A stretch of DNA of 64,000 bases, from assembly GCF_003467445.1 (NCBI RefSeq), contig NZ_QSGS01000001.1, positions 501,840 to 565,839 on the forward strand, read 5' to 3'. The first letter of the stretch is position 1, and each line of letters begins with the position of its first letter. Source of the stretch: Exiguobacterium sp. AM39-5BH (GTDB lineage: Bacteria > Bacillota > Bacilli > Exiguobacteriales > Exiguobacteriaceae). Both the position numbers and the translations under genes were made by a program. The notes under the pieces are model-generated. The model searched no databases and had not been told where the DNA came from. It saw only the letters and a list, made by a program, of their open reading frames with translations. This document shows, piece by piece, positions 36,733-47,670 of this stretch.

Positions 36733-37274
36733 ATGATGAACCGTCAGCAAAAAATTGTCCTCATTCTTGTGTTCATGTTGTTGGTATCGTCCGGAGTTGC
36801 CTGGGCATTTGATTCGACGAAGCAGTCACAGTTGCCCGAGGGAGCGGAACCGATTCTCACCTAATCTGTTGATGACCGTGACATGAGTCTCCGTTTTTTC
36901 ACGAACAGCTTTGCTATCGACGAATGGAGCGACGACATGTCGACGCAAGGTATCGGACTTGAAATTACTATTGAGGATTGCGTCGAGTCGATTACATCGC
37001 GATCTCTGTCTGAAGAAGATCTCACATGGTCAATCGCTGGCCGCACGTGCGGGGATCGGTCAGAATGTTCCCCGTACGATATCCTTTACGGGATGAACCA
37101 CGGCGAGACGACCCGAGTCGTCGTCGAGTTGAACGGGGAACGGTTCGAACCGGAACTGTTGAAGACGAGGCCGAGAATGATGTCTGGTTCGTCCTCGTCG
37201 ACCAAATCGAATCGATTGAGTCCATCACCGGCTACGATGCTGAAGGGGACGTATCGTACCGTTTCAACAACTAA
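36733..37274 (+). pseudogene. Secreted/membrane-anchored protein gene, in-frame stop plus frameshift
   Basis: The N-terminus MMNRQQKIVLILVFMLLVSSGVAWAFDS is a signal or anchor. A TAA at 36862-36864 interrupts the frame after EPILT, but the same frame continues with SVDDRDMSLRFFTNSFAIDEW and GIGLEITIEDCVESITSRSLSEEDL. Near 37155 it shifts to EDEAENDVWFVLVDQIESIESITGYDAEGDVSYRF, ending at 37274. Joined length is about 180 residues. Family unknown. Its start overlaps the end of a 20-codon ORF at 36674. Confidence 0.6.
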
Positions 37275-37275
37275 A

Positions 37276-37311
37276 AAAGAGACGGAGGACGATTGTCCTC
37301 TCATCTCTTAG
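37276..37311. terminator. Hairpin between convergent genes
   Basis: AAGAGA, GAGGAC / GTCCTC, TCTCTT stem with short internal bulges and a GATT loop; A-run on the left gives a T-tail for the minus-strand gene. Confidence 0.6.
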
Positions 37312-37571
37312 CGTTCGCAGGCGATAAAGTCTTTGTCGCGATCTTTCGACTTGTTCGCTTCATACAGCGTGGCGCTGACATACGGCTTGTATTTCGTCTT
37401 CCCGCCTTTGTTTTTCGTCGTCTTCGTTTTGGCGACACCACCCTTGTACGTCTTATTCAGCTCGGTACAGTTTTTGAATTTTTTCGTTGCGGCGTCCACG
37501 GTTTCTGACGGTGCGACACTGAGCGTGAACAACGCGATGCCGGCGATGGTCGCGCGAAGTAGTTTCTTCAT
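37308..37571 (-). CDS. Secreted excalibur-domain protein
   Basis: 87 residues from ATG 37571 (AAGGAGG eight bases upstream). Signal peptide MKKLLRATIAGIALFTLSVAPSETVDA, lysine-rich middle, and C-terminal excalibur motif: KNCTELNKTYKGGV with DRDKDFIACE, related to the EF-hand-like calcium loop DxDxDGxxCE. Excalibur proteins are extracellular and bind Ca2+; the exact role is unknown. Confidence 0.88.
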   Translation of the reverse strand: MKKLLRATIAGIALFTLSVAPSETVDAATKKFKNCTELNKTYKGGVAKTKTTKNKGGKTKYKPYVSATLYEANKSKDRDKDFIACER

Positions 37572-37683
37572 GATTGTTTCCTCCTTGATCACAAACGATA
37601 TGCGTTACCATTCTCGTTCATAATAGGAGGGATTAGGATAACTAACCTGATTTATAAAATTTTCAAATGAAAGGACCATCACA

Positions 37684-38037
37684 TTGACCTTATCACCGTT
37701 TCATATCGACAATGATAATGAACAACTTTACCAAGGGAATTTGCTTGTCTCGGAACACGAAATGGTTGAACCGCTTACTTTAGAACTCATCGAACGGTTG
37801 GTATTTGGTCCTGAGGCAATCAAGTGTTTGATCACCCGACACCATTCTTCGCGGCGGATCCAGTTAGAAGAACAGCCACTCCGCCAACTACAGCAAATGT
37901 GGGAAAAGACATTCAAACACCACCTTACCTTTGATCATGCGTTTTCTCTTGACGATTTTCCGAACGGATCTTGTTGGACGATACGCGTCTGGCAAGGACA
38001 GGATTGTTGGTATCTCGTCTTCACCGAGCATCACTGA
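37684..38037 (+). CDS. Small uncharacterised protein
   Basis: 117 residues from TTG 37684, weak ribosome site AAAGGA. Soluble, with paired aromatic and histidine residues toward the C-terminus (SCWTIRVWQGQDCWYLVFTEHH). No family recognised. Codon use is AT-richer than the genome average. Confidence 0.5.
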   Translation: MTLSPFHIDNDNEQLYQGNLLVSEHEMVEPLTLELIERLVFGPEAIKCLITRHHSSRRIQLEEQPLRQLQQMWEKTFKHHLTFDHAFSLDDFPNGSCWTIRVWQGQDCWYLVFTEHH

Positions 38038-38075
38038 TTTCATTGTTAACAAACCAGTAAAGGAAGGTCACATCT

Positions 38076-38291
38076 ATGGATTTCCTTATTTTGATGCAGG
38101 ACCGGGCCTTCCCGCTACTGTTGCTCGCACTGTTTCTCATGTTAAACGTGGTGTTTATCATCGGGATTTGGAAACGACAACGCCACATCTCCAATGCATT
38201 TCTCGTGTTCGCGAGCTCGCTTTCGTTCCTACTCATGACGTCATCGATTATTCTCATCATGTTCACGATGTTCATCGGCTACAACCAGTGA
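38076..38291 (+). CDS. Small two-helix membrane protein
   Basis: 71 residues, ribosome site AAAGGAAGG. Two hydrophobic segments (PLLLLALFLMLNVVFIIGIW and VFASSLSFLLMTSSIILIMF) with a KRQRH loop between them. No family recognised. Confidence 0.6.
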   Translation: MDFLILMQDRAFPLLLLALFLMLNVVFIIGIWKRQRHISNAFLVFASSLSFLLMTSSIILIMFTMFIGYNQ

Positions 38292-38380
38292 CGTCTTCTA
38301 TCCGATGACATCCGTATCAAAATCATCGAGTACCCCTACGATGTTCGAAGTATGATGAATGCAGAAAGGAGGGAATGCTG

Positions 38381-39247
38381 ATGCTTGAATCATTGAATCG
38401 ATTGATGGACCACATCGATCAACATTTAACAGAGAACATCACTAGTGAGGATATCACTCGCATCGTCGGGGTATCCGACTATCATTTCCGACGCATGTTT
38501 TCATACATGGCCGGGATGACATTCAATGAATACATCCGAAATCGTCGGCTGTCTGAAGCGAATAAGGACTTGATACATGGGAAATCGGTCACGGACGTGG
38601 CCTTTATATATGGCTATCAATCCGTCGACGGCTTCTCGCGAGCGTTTCGAGACTGGTGTGGCTTTTTGCCGTCAGAAGTAATCAAGAACAAGATTCAAAA
38701 GTCATTCCCGAAATTCACTTTCTTCATCGACATCAAAGGGGGAATTTCAATGGAATTCAAATTAGAACACAAGCCTTCATTCAACGTCGTCGGCGTGTCC
38801 AAACGCGTCCCGATTCAGTTTGAAGGCGTGAATCACGACATCGTCGAGTTGGCCCAGTCAATCACGGCGCAACAACGAAGCGAGATGCGCCAATTGGCGG
38901 ACATTTATCCGCACCAAGTACTGAACGTGTCATTTGATTTTGATGAAGGCTATTTGGACGAAAGGGGTTCACTGACGCATATGATCGGCTTCGCGACGAC
39001 GCAAGAGAATCCGTATGAGGACCTTGAACAAATCACGATCGAGTCGAACCTATGGGCTATTTTCCCGAACACCGGTCCGTTCCCGGAGACGCTTCAGGAG
39101 ACGATGGCGAAGACGTATGCCGAATGGCTGCCGACGTCGGGCTACGAACTGGCCGACTTACCGAGTATCTCGTTCACGAAGCACGACGGACTGTCGGACA
39201 ACGTCTATAGCGAAGTGTGGGTGGCGGTCAAACCGAAAACGACGTAA
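38381..39247 (+). CDS. AraC-family regulator with GyrI-like effector domain
   Basis: 288 residues from ATG 38381; an ATG at 38375 is too close to AGGAGG. An N-terminal AraC-type double HTH (about 5-105: ITSEDITRIVGVSDYHFRRMFSYMAGMTFNEYIRNRRLSEA) is followed by a GyrI/SOUL-like effector-binding domain from MEFKLEHKPSFNVVGVSKRV to EVWVAVKP. This is the Rob/YdeC arrangement: regulators that sense lipophilic or cationic compounds and often control efflux or stress genes. Confidence 0.9.
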   Translation: MLESLNRLMDHIDQHLTENITSEDITRIVGVSDYHFRRMFSYMAGMTFNEYIRNRRLSEANKDLIHGKSVTDVAFIYGYQSVDGFSRAFRDWCGFLPSEVIKNKIQKSFPKFTFFIDIKGGISMEFKLEHKPSFNVVGVSKRVPIQFEGVNHDIVELAQSITAQQRSEMRQLADIYPHQVLNVSFDFDEGYLDERGSLTHMIGFATTQENPYEDLEQITIESNLWAIFPNTGPFPETLQETMAKTYAEWLPTSGYELADLPSISFTKHDGLSDNVYSEVWVAVKPKTT

Positions 39248-39254
39248 GCACAGA

Positions 39255-39297
39255 AAAATACCTCCTGAAGACAATTGTCTTCAAGAGGTATTTTCGT
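39255..39297. terminator. Bidirectional terminator
   Basis: AAAATACCTC / GAGGTATTTT outer stem with CTGAAGACAATTGTCTTCAAG forming a second perfect hairpin inside. Confidence 0.9.
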
Positions 39298-40797
<1,500 letters not shown>

Positions 40798-40800
40798 CTA

Positions 40801-40826
40801 GTATAATTGTACCGGTACAATTATAC
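40801..40826. promoter_or_regulatory. Perfect 26-bp palindromic operator
   Basis: GTATAATTGTACC abuts its exact complement with no spacer. It is centred between the divergent GH1 and GntR genes. The TTGTACCGGTACAA core fits a GntR/HutC-family dimer site, and TATAAT-like sequences lie inside the arms, so binding would block a promoter. Confidence 0.85.
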
Positions 40827-40904
40827 AAGTCCGGTATCTTTTTATTCTCGTTGAAATAGTGACATGGTACAATCGAATTACCGAATATGAAGCGAGGAAT
40901 ACGC

Positions 40905-41615
40905 ATGTTAAAATACCAACAGGTTGCAGCAGAGATTGAACAGTACATCAATCAACAGGATTTGAAACAAGGAGATAAACTGCCCGTCCTCGAGCAGTTG
41001 ATGAATCAATATGCCGTCAGCAAGAGTACGATCACGAAAGCACTCGAGTTGCTGGAGCGAAAAGGCATCGTCTTTCAGTTACGCGGGAGCGGGATCTTCG
41101 TCCGGCGCCACAACCGTCCGGGCTATATGAGCCTGTTCTCGACGCAAGGGTTCAAGAGCAACCTAGGCGATCGGGTCTTGACGTCGGACGTGCTCGATGT
41201 CTCGGTCTCGAAACCGGACGCGACGGTCGCGCAGAACCTTGGCATCGACGTGACAGATGACGTCTATCGCGTCGAGCGGGTCCGCTTCGTCGACGGCGAG
41301 GTGTTCTGTTACGAGGAGTCATACTATGTGAAGGCAATCGTCCCGTATTTGAACCGAGAAATCGTCGCCGACTCGATTTTCGATTACATCCAAGGCGCAC
41401 TCGGCGTCACCATCGGCTTTTCGGACATGTACATGCAGGTCGGGCGATTGACTGAGACGGAGGCCGGATATCTTGGTTTACAGATGGAGGACCCGACGCT
41501 CCGTATCGAGACGATTTTTCACCTTTCGAACGGGAAGCCGTTTGACTACTCACGCATCACGTATCATTACGAGCACTCGCAGTTCGTCGTCCAGGCGAAC
41601 GGTCCGTACATGTGA
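40905..41615 (+). CDS. GntR/HutC-family transcriptional regulator
   Basis: 236 residues from ATG 40905 (GCGAGGAATACGC). N-terminal winged HTH (YQQVAAEIEQYINQQDLKQGDKLPVLEQLMNQYAVSKSTITKALELLERKG, about 3-65), followed by a UTRA effector domain (about 90-235: YRVERVRFVDGEVFCYEESYY, LRIETIFHLSNGKPFDYSRITYHYEHSQFVV). Probably represses the divergent glycosidase and itself; the ligand is likely a sugar phosphate such as a beta-glucoside 6-phosphate. Confidence 0.92.
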   Translation: MLKYQQVAAEIEQYINQQDLKQGDKLPVLEQLMNQYAVSKSTITKALELLERKGIVFQLRGSGIFVRRHNRPGYMSLFSTQGFKSNLGDRVLTSDVLDVSVSKPDATVAQNLGIDVTDDVYRVERVRFVDGEVFCYEESYYVKAIVPYLNREIVADSIFDYIQGALGVTIGFSDMYMQVGRLTETEAGYLGLQMEDPTLRIETIFHLSNGKPFDYSRITYHYEHSQFVVQANGPYM

Positions 41616-41656
41616 AAACACCGCTCGACGCGATTTGCGTGGAGCGGTGTTTTTTA
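41616..41656 (+). terminator. Intrinsic terminator
   Basis: AAAACACCGCTC / GAGCGGTGTTTT outer stem, ACGC / GCGT inner stem, T6 tail. Confidence 0.9.
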
Positions 41657-41717
41657 TAGGTGTAATTTATTTATCTTTGAGTCAGGTGGTGATATGTACC
41701 GACTCCATGCAACCGTC

Positions 41718-42422
41718 TTATTTATTCGCTCGCCTCCGGTACAAAAGATAACTGAGCGGGAGCCCCGCCAACAACGCAAGGCCAAGCATCCAAAACGATT
41801 TAGGGTCTGTCGTCGGAACATTACCCGAACTAGCAGTGTGGCCATCCTCCAACGAACCTTCTACGTTTGAATGTGTCTCGACTAAGAGTGCCTGATAGGA
41901 CTCGAGCGTGATCCTGTCTCCTTCGATGAACCGTTTCGCATCGGTCGTCAAGGCGGTCAACGTCTTTCCATCATAGTCAAACCAGGCATTCTCTCGCGCG
42001 GAATGGACCAATGTACCGGACACATCAGCTAAGGCAATGGCCAACTCGTCACCATACCCGAACGTGGAGAAGGCGAAGAGGCCCGGTTCCTGCTCGTACG
42101 TGCCGATGACATTTCTCGGCTCTCCATCTTGTAGGACGGCTGATACGTACTCCTTGCTCGAGACAAACGTACACATTTCGTCCGACGAATAACAGGATTG
42201 CGCGGCAATCATCACTTCATGGAGCGAACCGAACGAGATGGCGCGACTTTCCGTCAAATGATAGTTACTCGGGTCGTCACCTTCGATATGGTCGAGGACG
42301 ATTGACTCGAAATGTTTTTCAGCGAAACGCTCCGCGGATCGTTCAGTCGGCGCGGCAGCTGCTGACGTAGCAACGAGCGTGAAGGCCCCAGCTAGGGCGA
42401 ATGTTGTGAGGTGGCGCAACAT
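41718..42422 (-). CDS. Secreted protein with C-terminal membrane anchor
   Basis: 234 residues from ATG 42422, ribosome site AAAGGAG. Signal peptide to about residue 24 (ATSAAAAP), extracellular domain with two cysteines (AAQSCYSSDEMCTF), and a C-terminal helix MLGLALLAGLPLSYLLYRRR with a positive tail. The anchor is like a sortase substrate, but no LPxTG motif precedes it. Third gene after the MoxR-lid chimera and DUF58 gene; likely an envelope partner. No family recognised. Confidence 0.7.
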   Translation of the reverse strand: MLRHLTTFALAGAFTLVATSAAAAPTERSAERFAEKHFESIVLDHIEGDDPSNYHLTESRAISFGSLHEVMIAAQSCYSSDEMCTFVSSKEYVSAVLQDGEPRNVIGTYEQEPGLFAFSTFGYGDELAIALADVSGTLVHSARENAWFDYDGKTLTALTTDAKRFIEGDRITLESYQALLVETHSNVEGSLEDGHTASSGNVPTTDPKSFWMLGLALLAGLPLSYLLYRRRANK

Positions 42423-42433
42423 GTTTTCTCCTT

Positions 42434-43501
42434 TCAACTGATAGACATCTGTTTGAGCAGTGACGCGTCAATCCGAATCACTTCCGCATGCGGATGATTC
42501 TGTCGCTCGATGATTTGATTGAACCGTTTCGAAGCGACGAATCGATCGGATTCATGGACCCACGCCAGACGTACGAGGGCGAGGCGCAATTGCTTGCGAC
42601 CGTCACTCATCCGTAGGTGGTCGATATGATTATCAGCATCGAGCCGATTGATGAACAGCTCGACTTTACAATCTTCCTTCACTAAATAGGATACCAGATA
42701 AGCGGCCTGTTGAATCAACTCTTCATAGCGCGCATGAAGGCCATTCCCTAGCGGACCGCTCAAGTCGAGCACGAGCGTGAATGTATCGAGGTTTTGGCGT
42801 TGATACACTTTCGCCTGAAGTTTTCCTGTCTTGGCTGTCGCGATCCAGTCAATCTGTTTGACCGGCTCTTGCTCATATCGTTTTGAGCTTTGAATCATCA
42901 ACGGATCGTTGAGCGGGGAATGTTTGACGAGTCGGTCTCCCATCCGCACCAGGCGCGAGTCGAACCTGTTCTGTTTCGTAATGGATGGGAGTATGATCCA
43001 GGATGGAAGCGTATGATCTGTGACGAAGATGGTGCCAAGCCAAAATGGGAGCCTGAACTGAAGCGTACATTCTTCGATTTGGACAGGACCTCGTTGCTTC
43101 GCATGGATTGGAAGCGAATAGGTCGATTCCTCACGGATTTGTATGACATGTACGCGCTGATCCTCGTCAAACGTCAAGCCGTGCCCTGTGACCAGGCGGA
43201 CCGATGTCGGGATTCCGAGTTCTTGGAGACGTTCGACACCTGTCACCTCCATTCTTAGCGAGACACGGTCATTTACGAACAACAACTGCTCTTTCTGGTG
43301 GAATGATAAACGTGTCCCTTCGACAATTTTCTGCGTCAGCCATTTCCAAATCAGCATCAATCCTAGAATTACGCCAGACAGATAAGCGAGCGGCCACACA
43401 TATGGGAACCATATGGACAGAAGTAGGATGCCGGTATAGGCCGGCCATAGCTTATCGTCTAAAAGTGACGGTGTGCTCACTTCGACTTGTCGCATCTTCA
43501 C
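42434..43501 (-). CDS. DUF58 domain membrane protein, second cluster
   Basis: 355 residues from GTG 43501 (or 353 from ATG 43495, which better fits AAGGTG). Two N-terminal helices (ILLLSIWFPYVWPLAYLSGVILGLMLIW). DUF58 region KRYEQEPVKQIDWIATAKTGKLQAKVYQRQNLDTFTLVLDLSGPL (about 210-255). It overlaps the chimera stop and sits 12 bases before the next gene. Divergent from the DUF58 protein at 30042, so not a recent duplicate. Confidence 0.88.
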   Translation of the reverse strand: MKMRQVEVSTPSLLDDKLWPAYTGILLLSIWFPYVWPLAYLSGVILGLMLIWKWLTQKIVEGTRLSFHQKEQLLFVNDRVSLRMEVTGVERLQELGIPTSVRLVTGHGLTFDEDQRVHVIQIREESTYSLPIHAKQRGPVQIEECTLQFRLPFWLGTIFVTDHTLPSWIILPSITKQNRFDSRLVRMGDRLVKHSPLNDPLMIQSSKRYEQEPVKQIDWIATAKTGKLQAKVYQRQNLDTFTLVLDLSGPLGNGLHARYEELIQQAAYLVSYLVKEDCKVELFINRLDADNHIDHLRMSDGRKQLRLALVRLAWVHESDRFVASKRFNQIIERQNHPHAEVIRIDASLLKQMSIS

Positions 43502-44442
43502 ACCTTCTCGACCGGTACATCGACTCGCTCCAAAATGTCAGCGAGAACTTCCCGTTTCGTCGATTTCACGTCCCCTTCGAGCGTGAGCGTCAAGCGGTGT
43601 GCCAGAACATGCGTCGCGACGGCTTGGACATCTTCCGGGGTCACGAATTGACGGTCTTCGATATAAGCGTAAGCTTGAGACGCCTTGACGAGGGCGAGCG
43701 TCGCCCGTGGACTCGCCCCGACTTCGACGAGCGGATGAAGTCGTGTCTCTTGGATGAGGGCGAGCAGATAGGTGACGACGTCGTCATGGATACGGACCTC
43801 CTCAACTGCTCGCTGCGCTGCTAAAAACGTTTCGAACGTCCGTCGACGTTTTTCTGGCGGTAGCGCTTGTTCGAATTGAATCAATTGTTGCCGCAACGGG
43901 GAATCTGGTAGCGGATGAGCGGAGCGTTTTGCCTCTTCGAACGTTTCGTCTGTCTCTTGCCTTGAGTGGATCCTCTCGTCTATCGGAACGGCTTCCCTCC
44001 CCTTTTTGTGGAAGCGTCTACGCCACATCCATACACCAATCAAAAGAAGGAGGATGGCGCTGACAATGTAAGGCAACAGGGAAAGGCGATCGGATTCGCT
44101 TGTAGATGGTGTACCATATGACGGAGACGAGTTATTCTCATCTTCCCTTGGTGTGCCGCCTTCATCATCTGATGGCCCAACAATCGCTCCTGCTTCAGAA
44201 ATACCGGGCCCGGGATCTGCGTCACTACCATCTCCACACCAAACATCCGTATCGACGACCTCAATGATCCCAAACAACTTTCGCTTGTCATGACAATCCG
44301 TGACCCAGCTCGTGATGGGGCTTCCAGAGATGTCCAACCCTTTGAAGTAGGTATAAGCGAGTTGACCTGAGAATGAAATAAGTGCGACAACCAGTAAAGA
44401 AATCAAGACTGCTGATACAAACAGAACTTTGGCTTTTCTCAT
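43498..44442 (-). CDS. Chimera: DUF4129-like membrane protein fused to MoxR lid domain
   Basis: 315 residues from ATG 44442; an in-frame ATG at 44502 adds 20 residues but lacks a ribosome site. Numbering from 44502: two helices (26-44 and 142-160) flank an acidic extracellular loop; the DUF4129-type motif LRQQLIQFEQALPPEKRRRTFETF occupies 203-226; residues 227-334 are a MoxR C-terminal lid (AAQRAVEEVRIHDDVVTYLLALIQETR, VGASPRATLALVKASQAYAYIEDRQFVTPEDVQAVATHVLAHRLTLTLEG). The ATPase core with Walker A and B is absent. The junction is in frame at a point where both parents have F-L. This looks like a deletion joining adjacent duf4129 and moxR genes. ATPase activity is impossible. Confidence 0.82.
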   Translation of the reverse strand: MRKAKVLFVSAVLISLLVVALISFSGQLAYTYFKGLDISGSPITSWVTDCHDKRKLFGIIEVVDTDVWCGDGSDADPGPGISEAGAIVGPSDDEGGTPREDENNSSPSYGTPSTSESDRLSLLPYIVSAILLLLIGVWMWRRRFHKKGREAVPIDERIHSRQETDETFEEAKRSAHPLPDSPLRQQLIQFEQALPPEKRRRTFETFLAAQRAVEEVRIHDDVVTYLLALIQETRLHPLVEVGASPRATLALVKASQAYAYIEDRQFVTPEDVQAVATHVLAHRLTLTLEGDVKSTKREVLADILERVDVPVEKV

Positions 44443-44549
44443 GTAACGACCCGTATGTGAATATGTAGATTCGACTGCATCCCATTCAACGACTCCTTTC
44501 ATTCATCGATTCCATTTAATCCTTTTTTTGGAAAATTGATTTGAAAGGA

Positions 44550-45098
44550 TTATAGCATACGGATTAATGGAATATTCAGTTTTTTAGCAAAAAAAGTTGC
44601 CCGCTTATTGTACACGAGCAACCAGACTTCTCCACTATGCATATAATCTTCATCTTGAATCAGTTCGTGGAACCGATGCACCTCGACGTTCGCCGGAAGC
44701 ATGAATCGCTGTAGGCACACAGAGCCCACTGGCAAGCGCGTCCATGTCTGCTCAGACGTATCGCGTTCCATGAACGCCTTTAGTCGTGCGTCGCTTTCAA
44801 ACACGAGAAGTTCGGACTGCCAGAGCGACGGCAGGTCGATCAAGACGACGACCCGGAACCGCTCCTCTTCTCGGAGACGTACGAGATGTGAAGAACCCTC
44901 TACCATCGCCTCGATGACGGCGTGCTGGATTCGGCTATTCTTCTTTATCGATAGTGAGAACGGTTGATCGATTGGAATTTTGTTATGCCAATACCCGTCG
45001 TGAAACGTCGTCGGGAACGAATAGGTCTGTTCGTCGACATCCATGCGCAACCGTTTCAGTCTTCGTCTAACACCGCGTACTTTCGCTCGTCTCTTCAA
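44550..45098 (-). CDS. DUF3916 family protein
   Basis: 182 residues. Matches the DUF3916 pattern I know from Bacillus: FPTTFHDGYWHNKIPIDQPF, RFRVVVLIDLPSLWQSELLVFESDARLKAF and FHELIQDEDYMHSGEVWLLVY. Function unknown; such genes often lie in variable islands beside polymorphic-toxin immunity genes. It overlaps the DinB gene upstream by 4 bases. Confidence 0.75.
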   Translation of the reverse strand: MKRRAKVRGVRRRLKRLRMDVDEQTYSFPTTFHDGYWHNKIPIDQPFSLSIKKNSRIQHAVIEAMVEGSSHLVRLREEERFRVVVLIDLPSLWQSELLVFESDARLKAFMERDTSEQTWTRLPVGSVCLQRFMLPANVEVHRFHELIQDEDYMHSGEVWLLVYNKRATFFAKKLNIPLIRML

Positions 45099-45583
45099 GA
45101 CGTTTTCCCCAAGATGCTGTCGACTTGTTGCTGATGGTGCCGGTCGTGTTCGATGAACTCGGTGACGATATAGGCAAGTGTGTACGGAACACCGTCATGC
45201 GGAGAATGGGTCGTTCCGTTTGCCATCGTGTGAGAAGTCAGCGTCTCTTGACGTAATGACCGAAGCGTTTCTATAAGCAAGCTCCGACTCGTTTTGGCTA
45301 ACTGGAACACGTTTTCTCCCGAAAGACGTTTCGCTTTTTGGGTCGCTCGCGCGTTAAATGAGTCGAATTCAGGGAAAATCATGGCTTCCCCGGTCTTGAC
45401 GGCCGGGACGATGACGTTCAACAGATGATTGTCCCAATGGGCGATGTGAAGGACGATTGCTTTGATTGACCATTTGTCGGTTGCAATCGATTTTTCCCAC
45501 ATCGATTCATCCAATCCCGACAATGTGTTTAACCAGTCTATATAGGATGCAAACTCGTCGATGACATCTGAGGTTTTCGTCAT
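45095..45583 (-). CDS. DinB-superfamily protein
   Basis: 162 residues. Four-helix bundle with histidines placed for metal binding: LHIAHWDNHLLNV (near 50) and FIEHDRHHQQQVDSIL at the C-terminus. A second DinB-like gene after the one at 23516; the two are only distantly similar. Possible thiol transferase or uncharacterised enzyme. Confidence 0.78.
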   Translation of the reverse strand: MTKTSDVIDEFASYIDWLNTLSGLDESMWEKSIATDKWSIKAIVLHIAHWDNHLLNVIVPAVKTGEAMIFPEFDSFNARATQKAKRLSGENVFQLAKTSRSLLIETLRSLRQETLTSHTMANGTTHSPHDGVPYTLAYIVTEFIEHDRHHQQQVDSILGKTS

Positions 45584-45728
45584 AAAAGTATCCTCCTTCG
45601 GTTATAAGCTAAGAAAATTGTATCATGTTCCGGCCGCTTAGCACTGAGCTTCGTCAATCAAGGAATGCTTGGTTGAGGTGATTGAGCCTCACTTATGCAT
45701 ATAACGGGATAGACCTCTTCATATTGGT

Positions 45729-46286
45729 TCAAGGAGTCATCCCGTCGATTGAAATTGAACCGTAAGTTACCATCACGCCTTGTGGTGACGGGACCATAAA
45801 AAGAGGGAACGCATCCAACCAGTCCGCTGATGTCGGAAACGCATCAGGTGCCCAGTCGAGCTCAAGTTCGTGCCCGGCAAGCGCGTACGAGAATGGCATA
45901 TGGCGATACACGTCAACGAGCAGTCGTTCGATTTTCTGTGTGAACACGGGTCTCGATGCAGGGTGTGAGACGATATCATTCCACTTTATATCGATGAGAA
46001 TCCCGACATAGGTGTCCATCTCTTGAAGGGACACGGTCATCGTCATGTCCACGTCTCCAAAATAGTTGCTTCGTAAATGGATAGATCCGTATTGCCCAAC
46101 CTGAGCAAAGTCGGTACCTGTCGTTGTCGTCCAACTAGTGCCCGCCTTATCCTGACTGTATGTCACGTTTATGACTTCGCCACCGCTACTTAACAGTTCC
46201 GCACATACATTTTGAGCAAGTTCAGGTAACGGATAATGGCTCGGATAAGCCATCCCGATGGAAATGAATCCGCCTGCTTGATCCAT
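45729..46286 (-). CDS. Uncharacterised protein, immunity-like
   Basis: 185 residues, acidic and soluble. Pattern GGFISIGMAYPSHY, VINVTYSQDKAGTSW, GSIHLRSNYFGDVDMTMTVSLQEMDTYVGILIDIKWNDI and a C-terminal domain around YAFALAGHELELDW-like sequence. The shape recalls Imm64-type immunity proteins, but I cannot confirm that. No toxin gene is adjacent. Confidence 0.55.
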   Translation of the reverse strand: MDQAGGFISIGMAYPSHYPLPELAQNVCAELLSSGGEVINVTYSQDKAGTSWTTTTGTDFAQVGQYGSIHLRSNYFGDVDMTMTVSLQEMDTYVGILIDIKWNDIVSHPASRPVFTQKIERLLVDVYRHMPFSYALAGHELELDWAPDAFPTSADWLDAFPLFMVPSPQGVMVTYGSISIDGMTP

Positions 46287-46350
46287 TCAAACACCTCCTT
46301 TGTTTCATCATACAAAAAAAGCGGCACCGCATATACGGCACCGCCCCATC

Positions 46351-47612
46351 TTATAGCCAGACTGGTAAAGAAAAGAAAACCAAGAACAATACGGTCAAGA
46401 CACCGACGACCGGACTGAGCGACCGATAGCCTTTCTTGAACAAGACGATCATCGTATAGGCGATGAATCCGAGCCCGATGCCATCGACGATGGAATACGT
46501 GAACGGAATCATGATGATGACGAGAATCGCCGGGAAGGCATGCTCCCAATTGTCGAGCGGGAGATGCTTCACGTTCTGGAACATCATCATGCCGATAATA
46601 ATCAACACCGGCGCAATCGCCGTCACCGGAATAATCGCGAACAACGGCAACAACAAGAGCGAGACGACGTACAGGCCTGACGTCACGAACGAGGCGATGC
46701 CGCCCCGAGCGCCGACCGAGATGCCGGCTGCGACCTCGACCGTCGAGACGGTCGGGCTCGAGCCGAATAGGGCACCGGCCATCGTCGATAACCCTTGGGC
46801 GACGAGCCCTTTCGGGGCATCCGCATCCTTGCCGATGGCGCGCGTCTGATTCTGGATCAGGCTGATGTTCTCAATCAGCAAGACGAGCGTCAATACGCCG
46901 ACGGCGACAAGGAAGATCGGTGACGCCGACTCGGCGAACGAGACGTTGCCGAACACGGTCCCGAACGACTCGAAGAATGGTGTGAGCGCGAACTCACCGG
47001 TCCAGTCGAGCGTACCCATGACGGCGCTCAAGCCGACCCCGAACGCGATTGTCCATAGGAAACTGCTCGGCCCCATCTTCAAGAAGAGAAGGATGGCGAC
47101 GGAGAGCGACAGGAACGCGACCTGCACCGGCCGTTCTCCGAGGTCTCCGATATGAAGCAGTGCCCCACCACCGCCTGAGACGATCCCCGCCGCCTCGAGT
47201 CCGATCAAGATGAGGAACAGGCCGAGTCCGACCGTCAATCCGTCATGAATAATCGGTGGGAATGCGTTCGCAAGTTTCCTCGCCACTTTTGTTACCGTCA
47301 ACAGGACGACGAGCGCCCCCGAGACGAACGAGACGGCGAGCGCGCTTGCCAGCTCAGCCCCATCTGCAGGACGAGCGTGTACGTGAACAACGCGTTGATG
47401 CCCATCCCTGGTAACAGGAGCAGCGGCAAGTTGAACAGCCCTGCGATGAACGTTCCGATGATGCTTGTCAAAATCGCTCCGACGAGCGCTCCCTCGAACG
47501 GGAGTCCGGCTTGTGTCAAGATTGCCGCGTGAACGGCCGGGATGTATGCTGTCGCCAGAAAGTTCAGCACGCCCCCGTATGTTTCTGTTTTCCATTCTGT
47601 TTGTTTTGCCAT
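46351..47612 (-). pseudogene. NCS2 purine (hypoxanthine/guanine) permease, frameshifted
   Basis: ATG 47612 (MAKQTEWKTETYGGVLNFLATAY, GILPGMGINALFTYTLV-like region) reads to about 47345, then LQMGLSWQ goes out of frame. The other frame continues ALAVSFVSGALVVLLTVTKVARKLANAFPP to 46351, including VGVLTLVLLIENISL and FGSSPTVSTVEVAAGISVGARGG, the AzgA/PbuG type. Adding one base gives about 420 residues with the usual 12-14 helices. A proton-linked importer of purine bases when intact. No purine riboswitch is seen upstream. Confidence 0.88.
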
Positions 47613-47670
47613 AGGAATCAATCCTTTATTGGCACCCTCACCCACCCATGTGGTTATACACACGAGGTTG

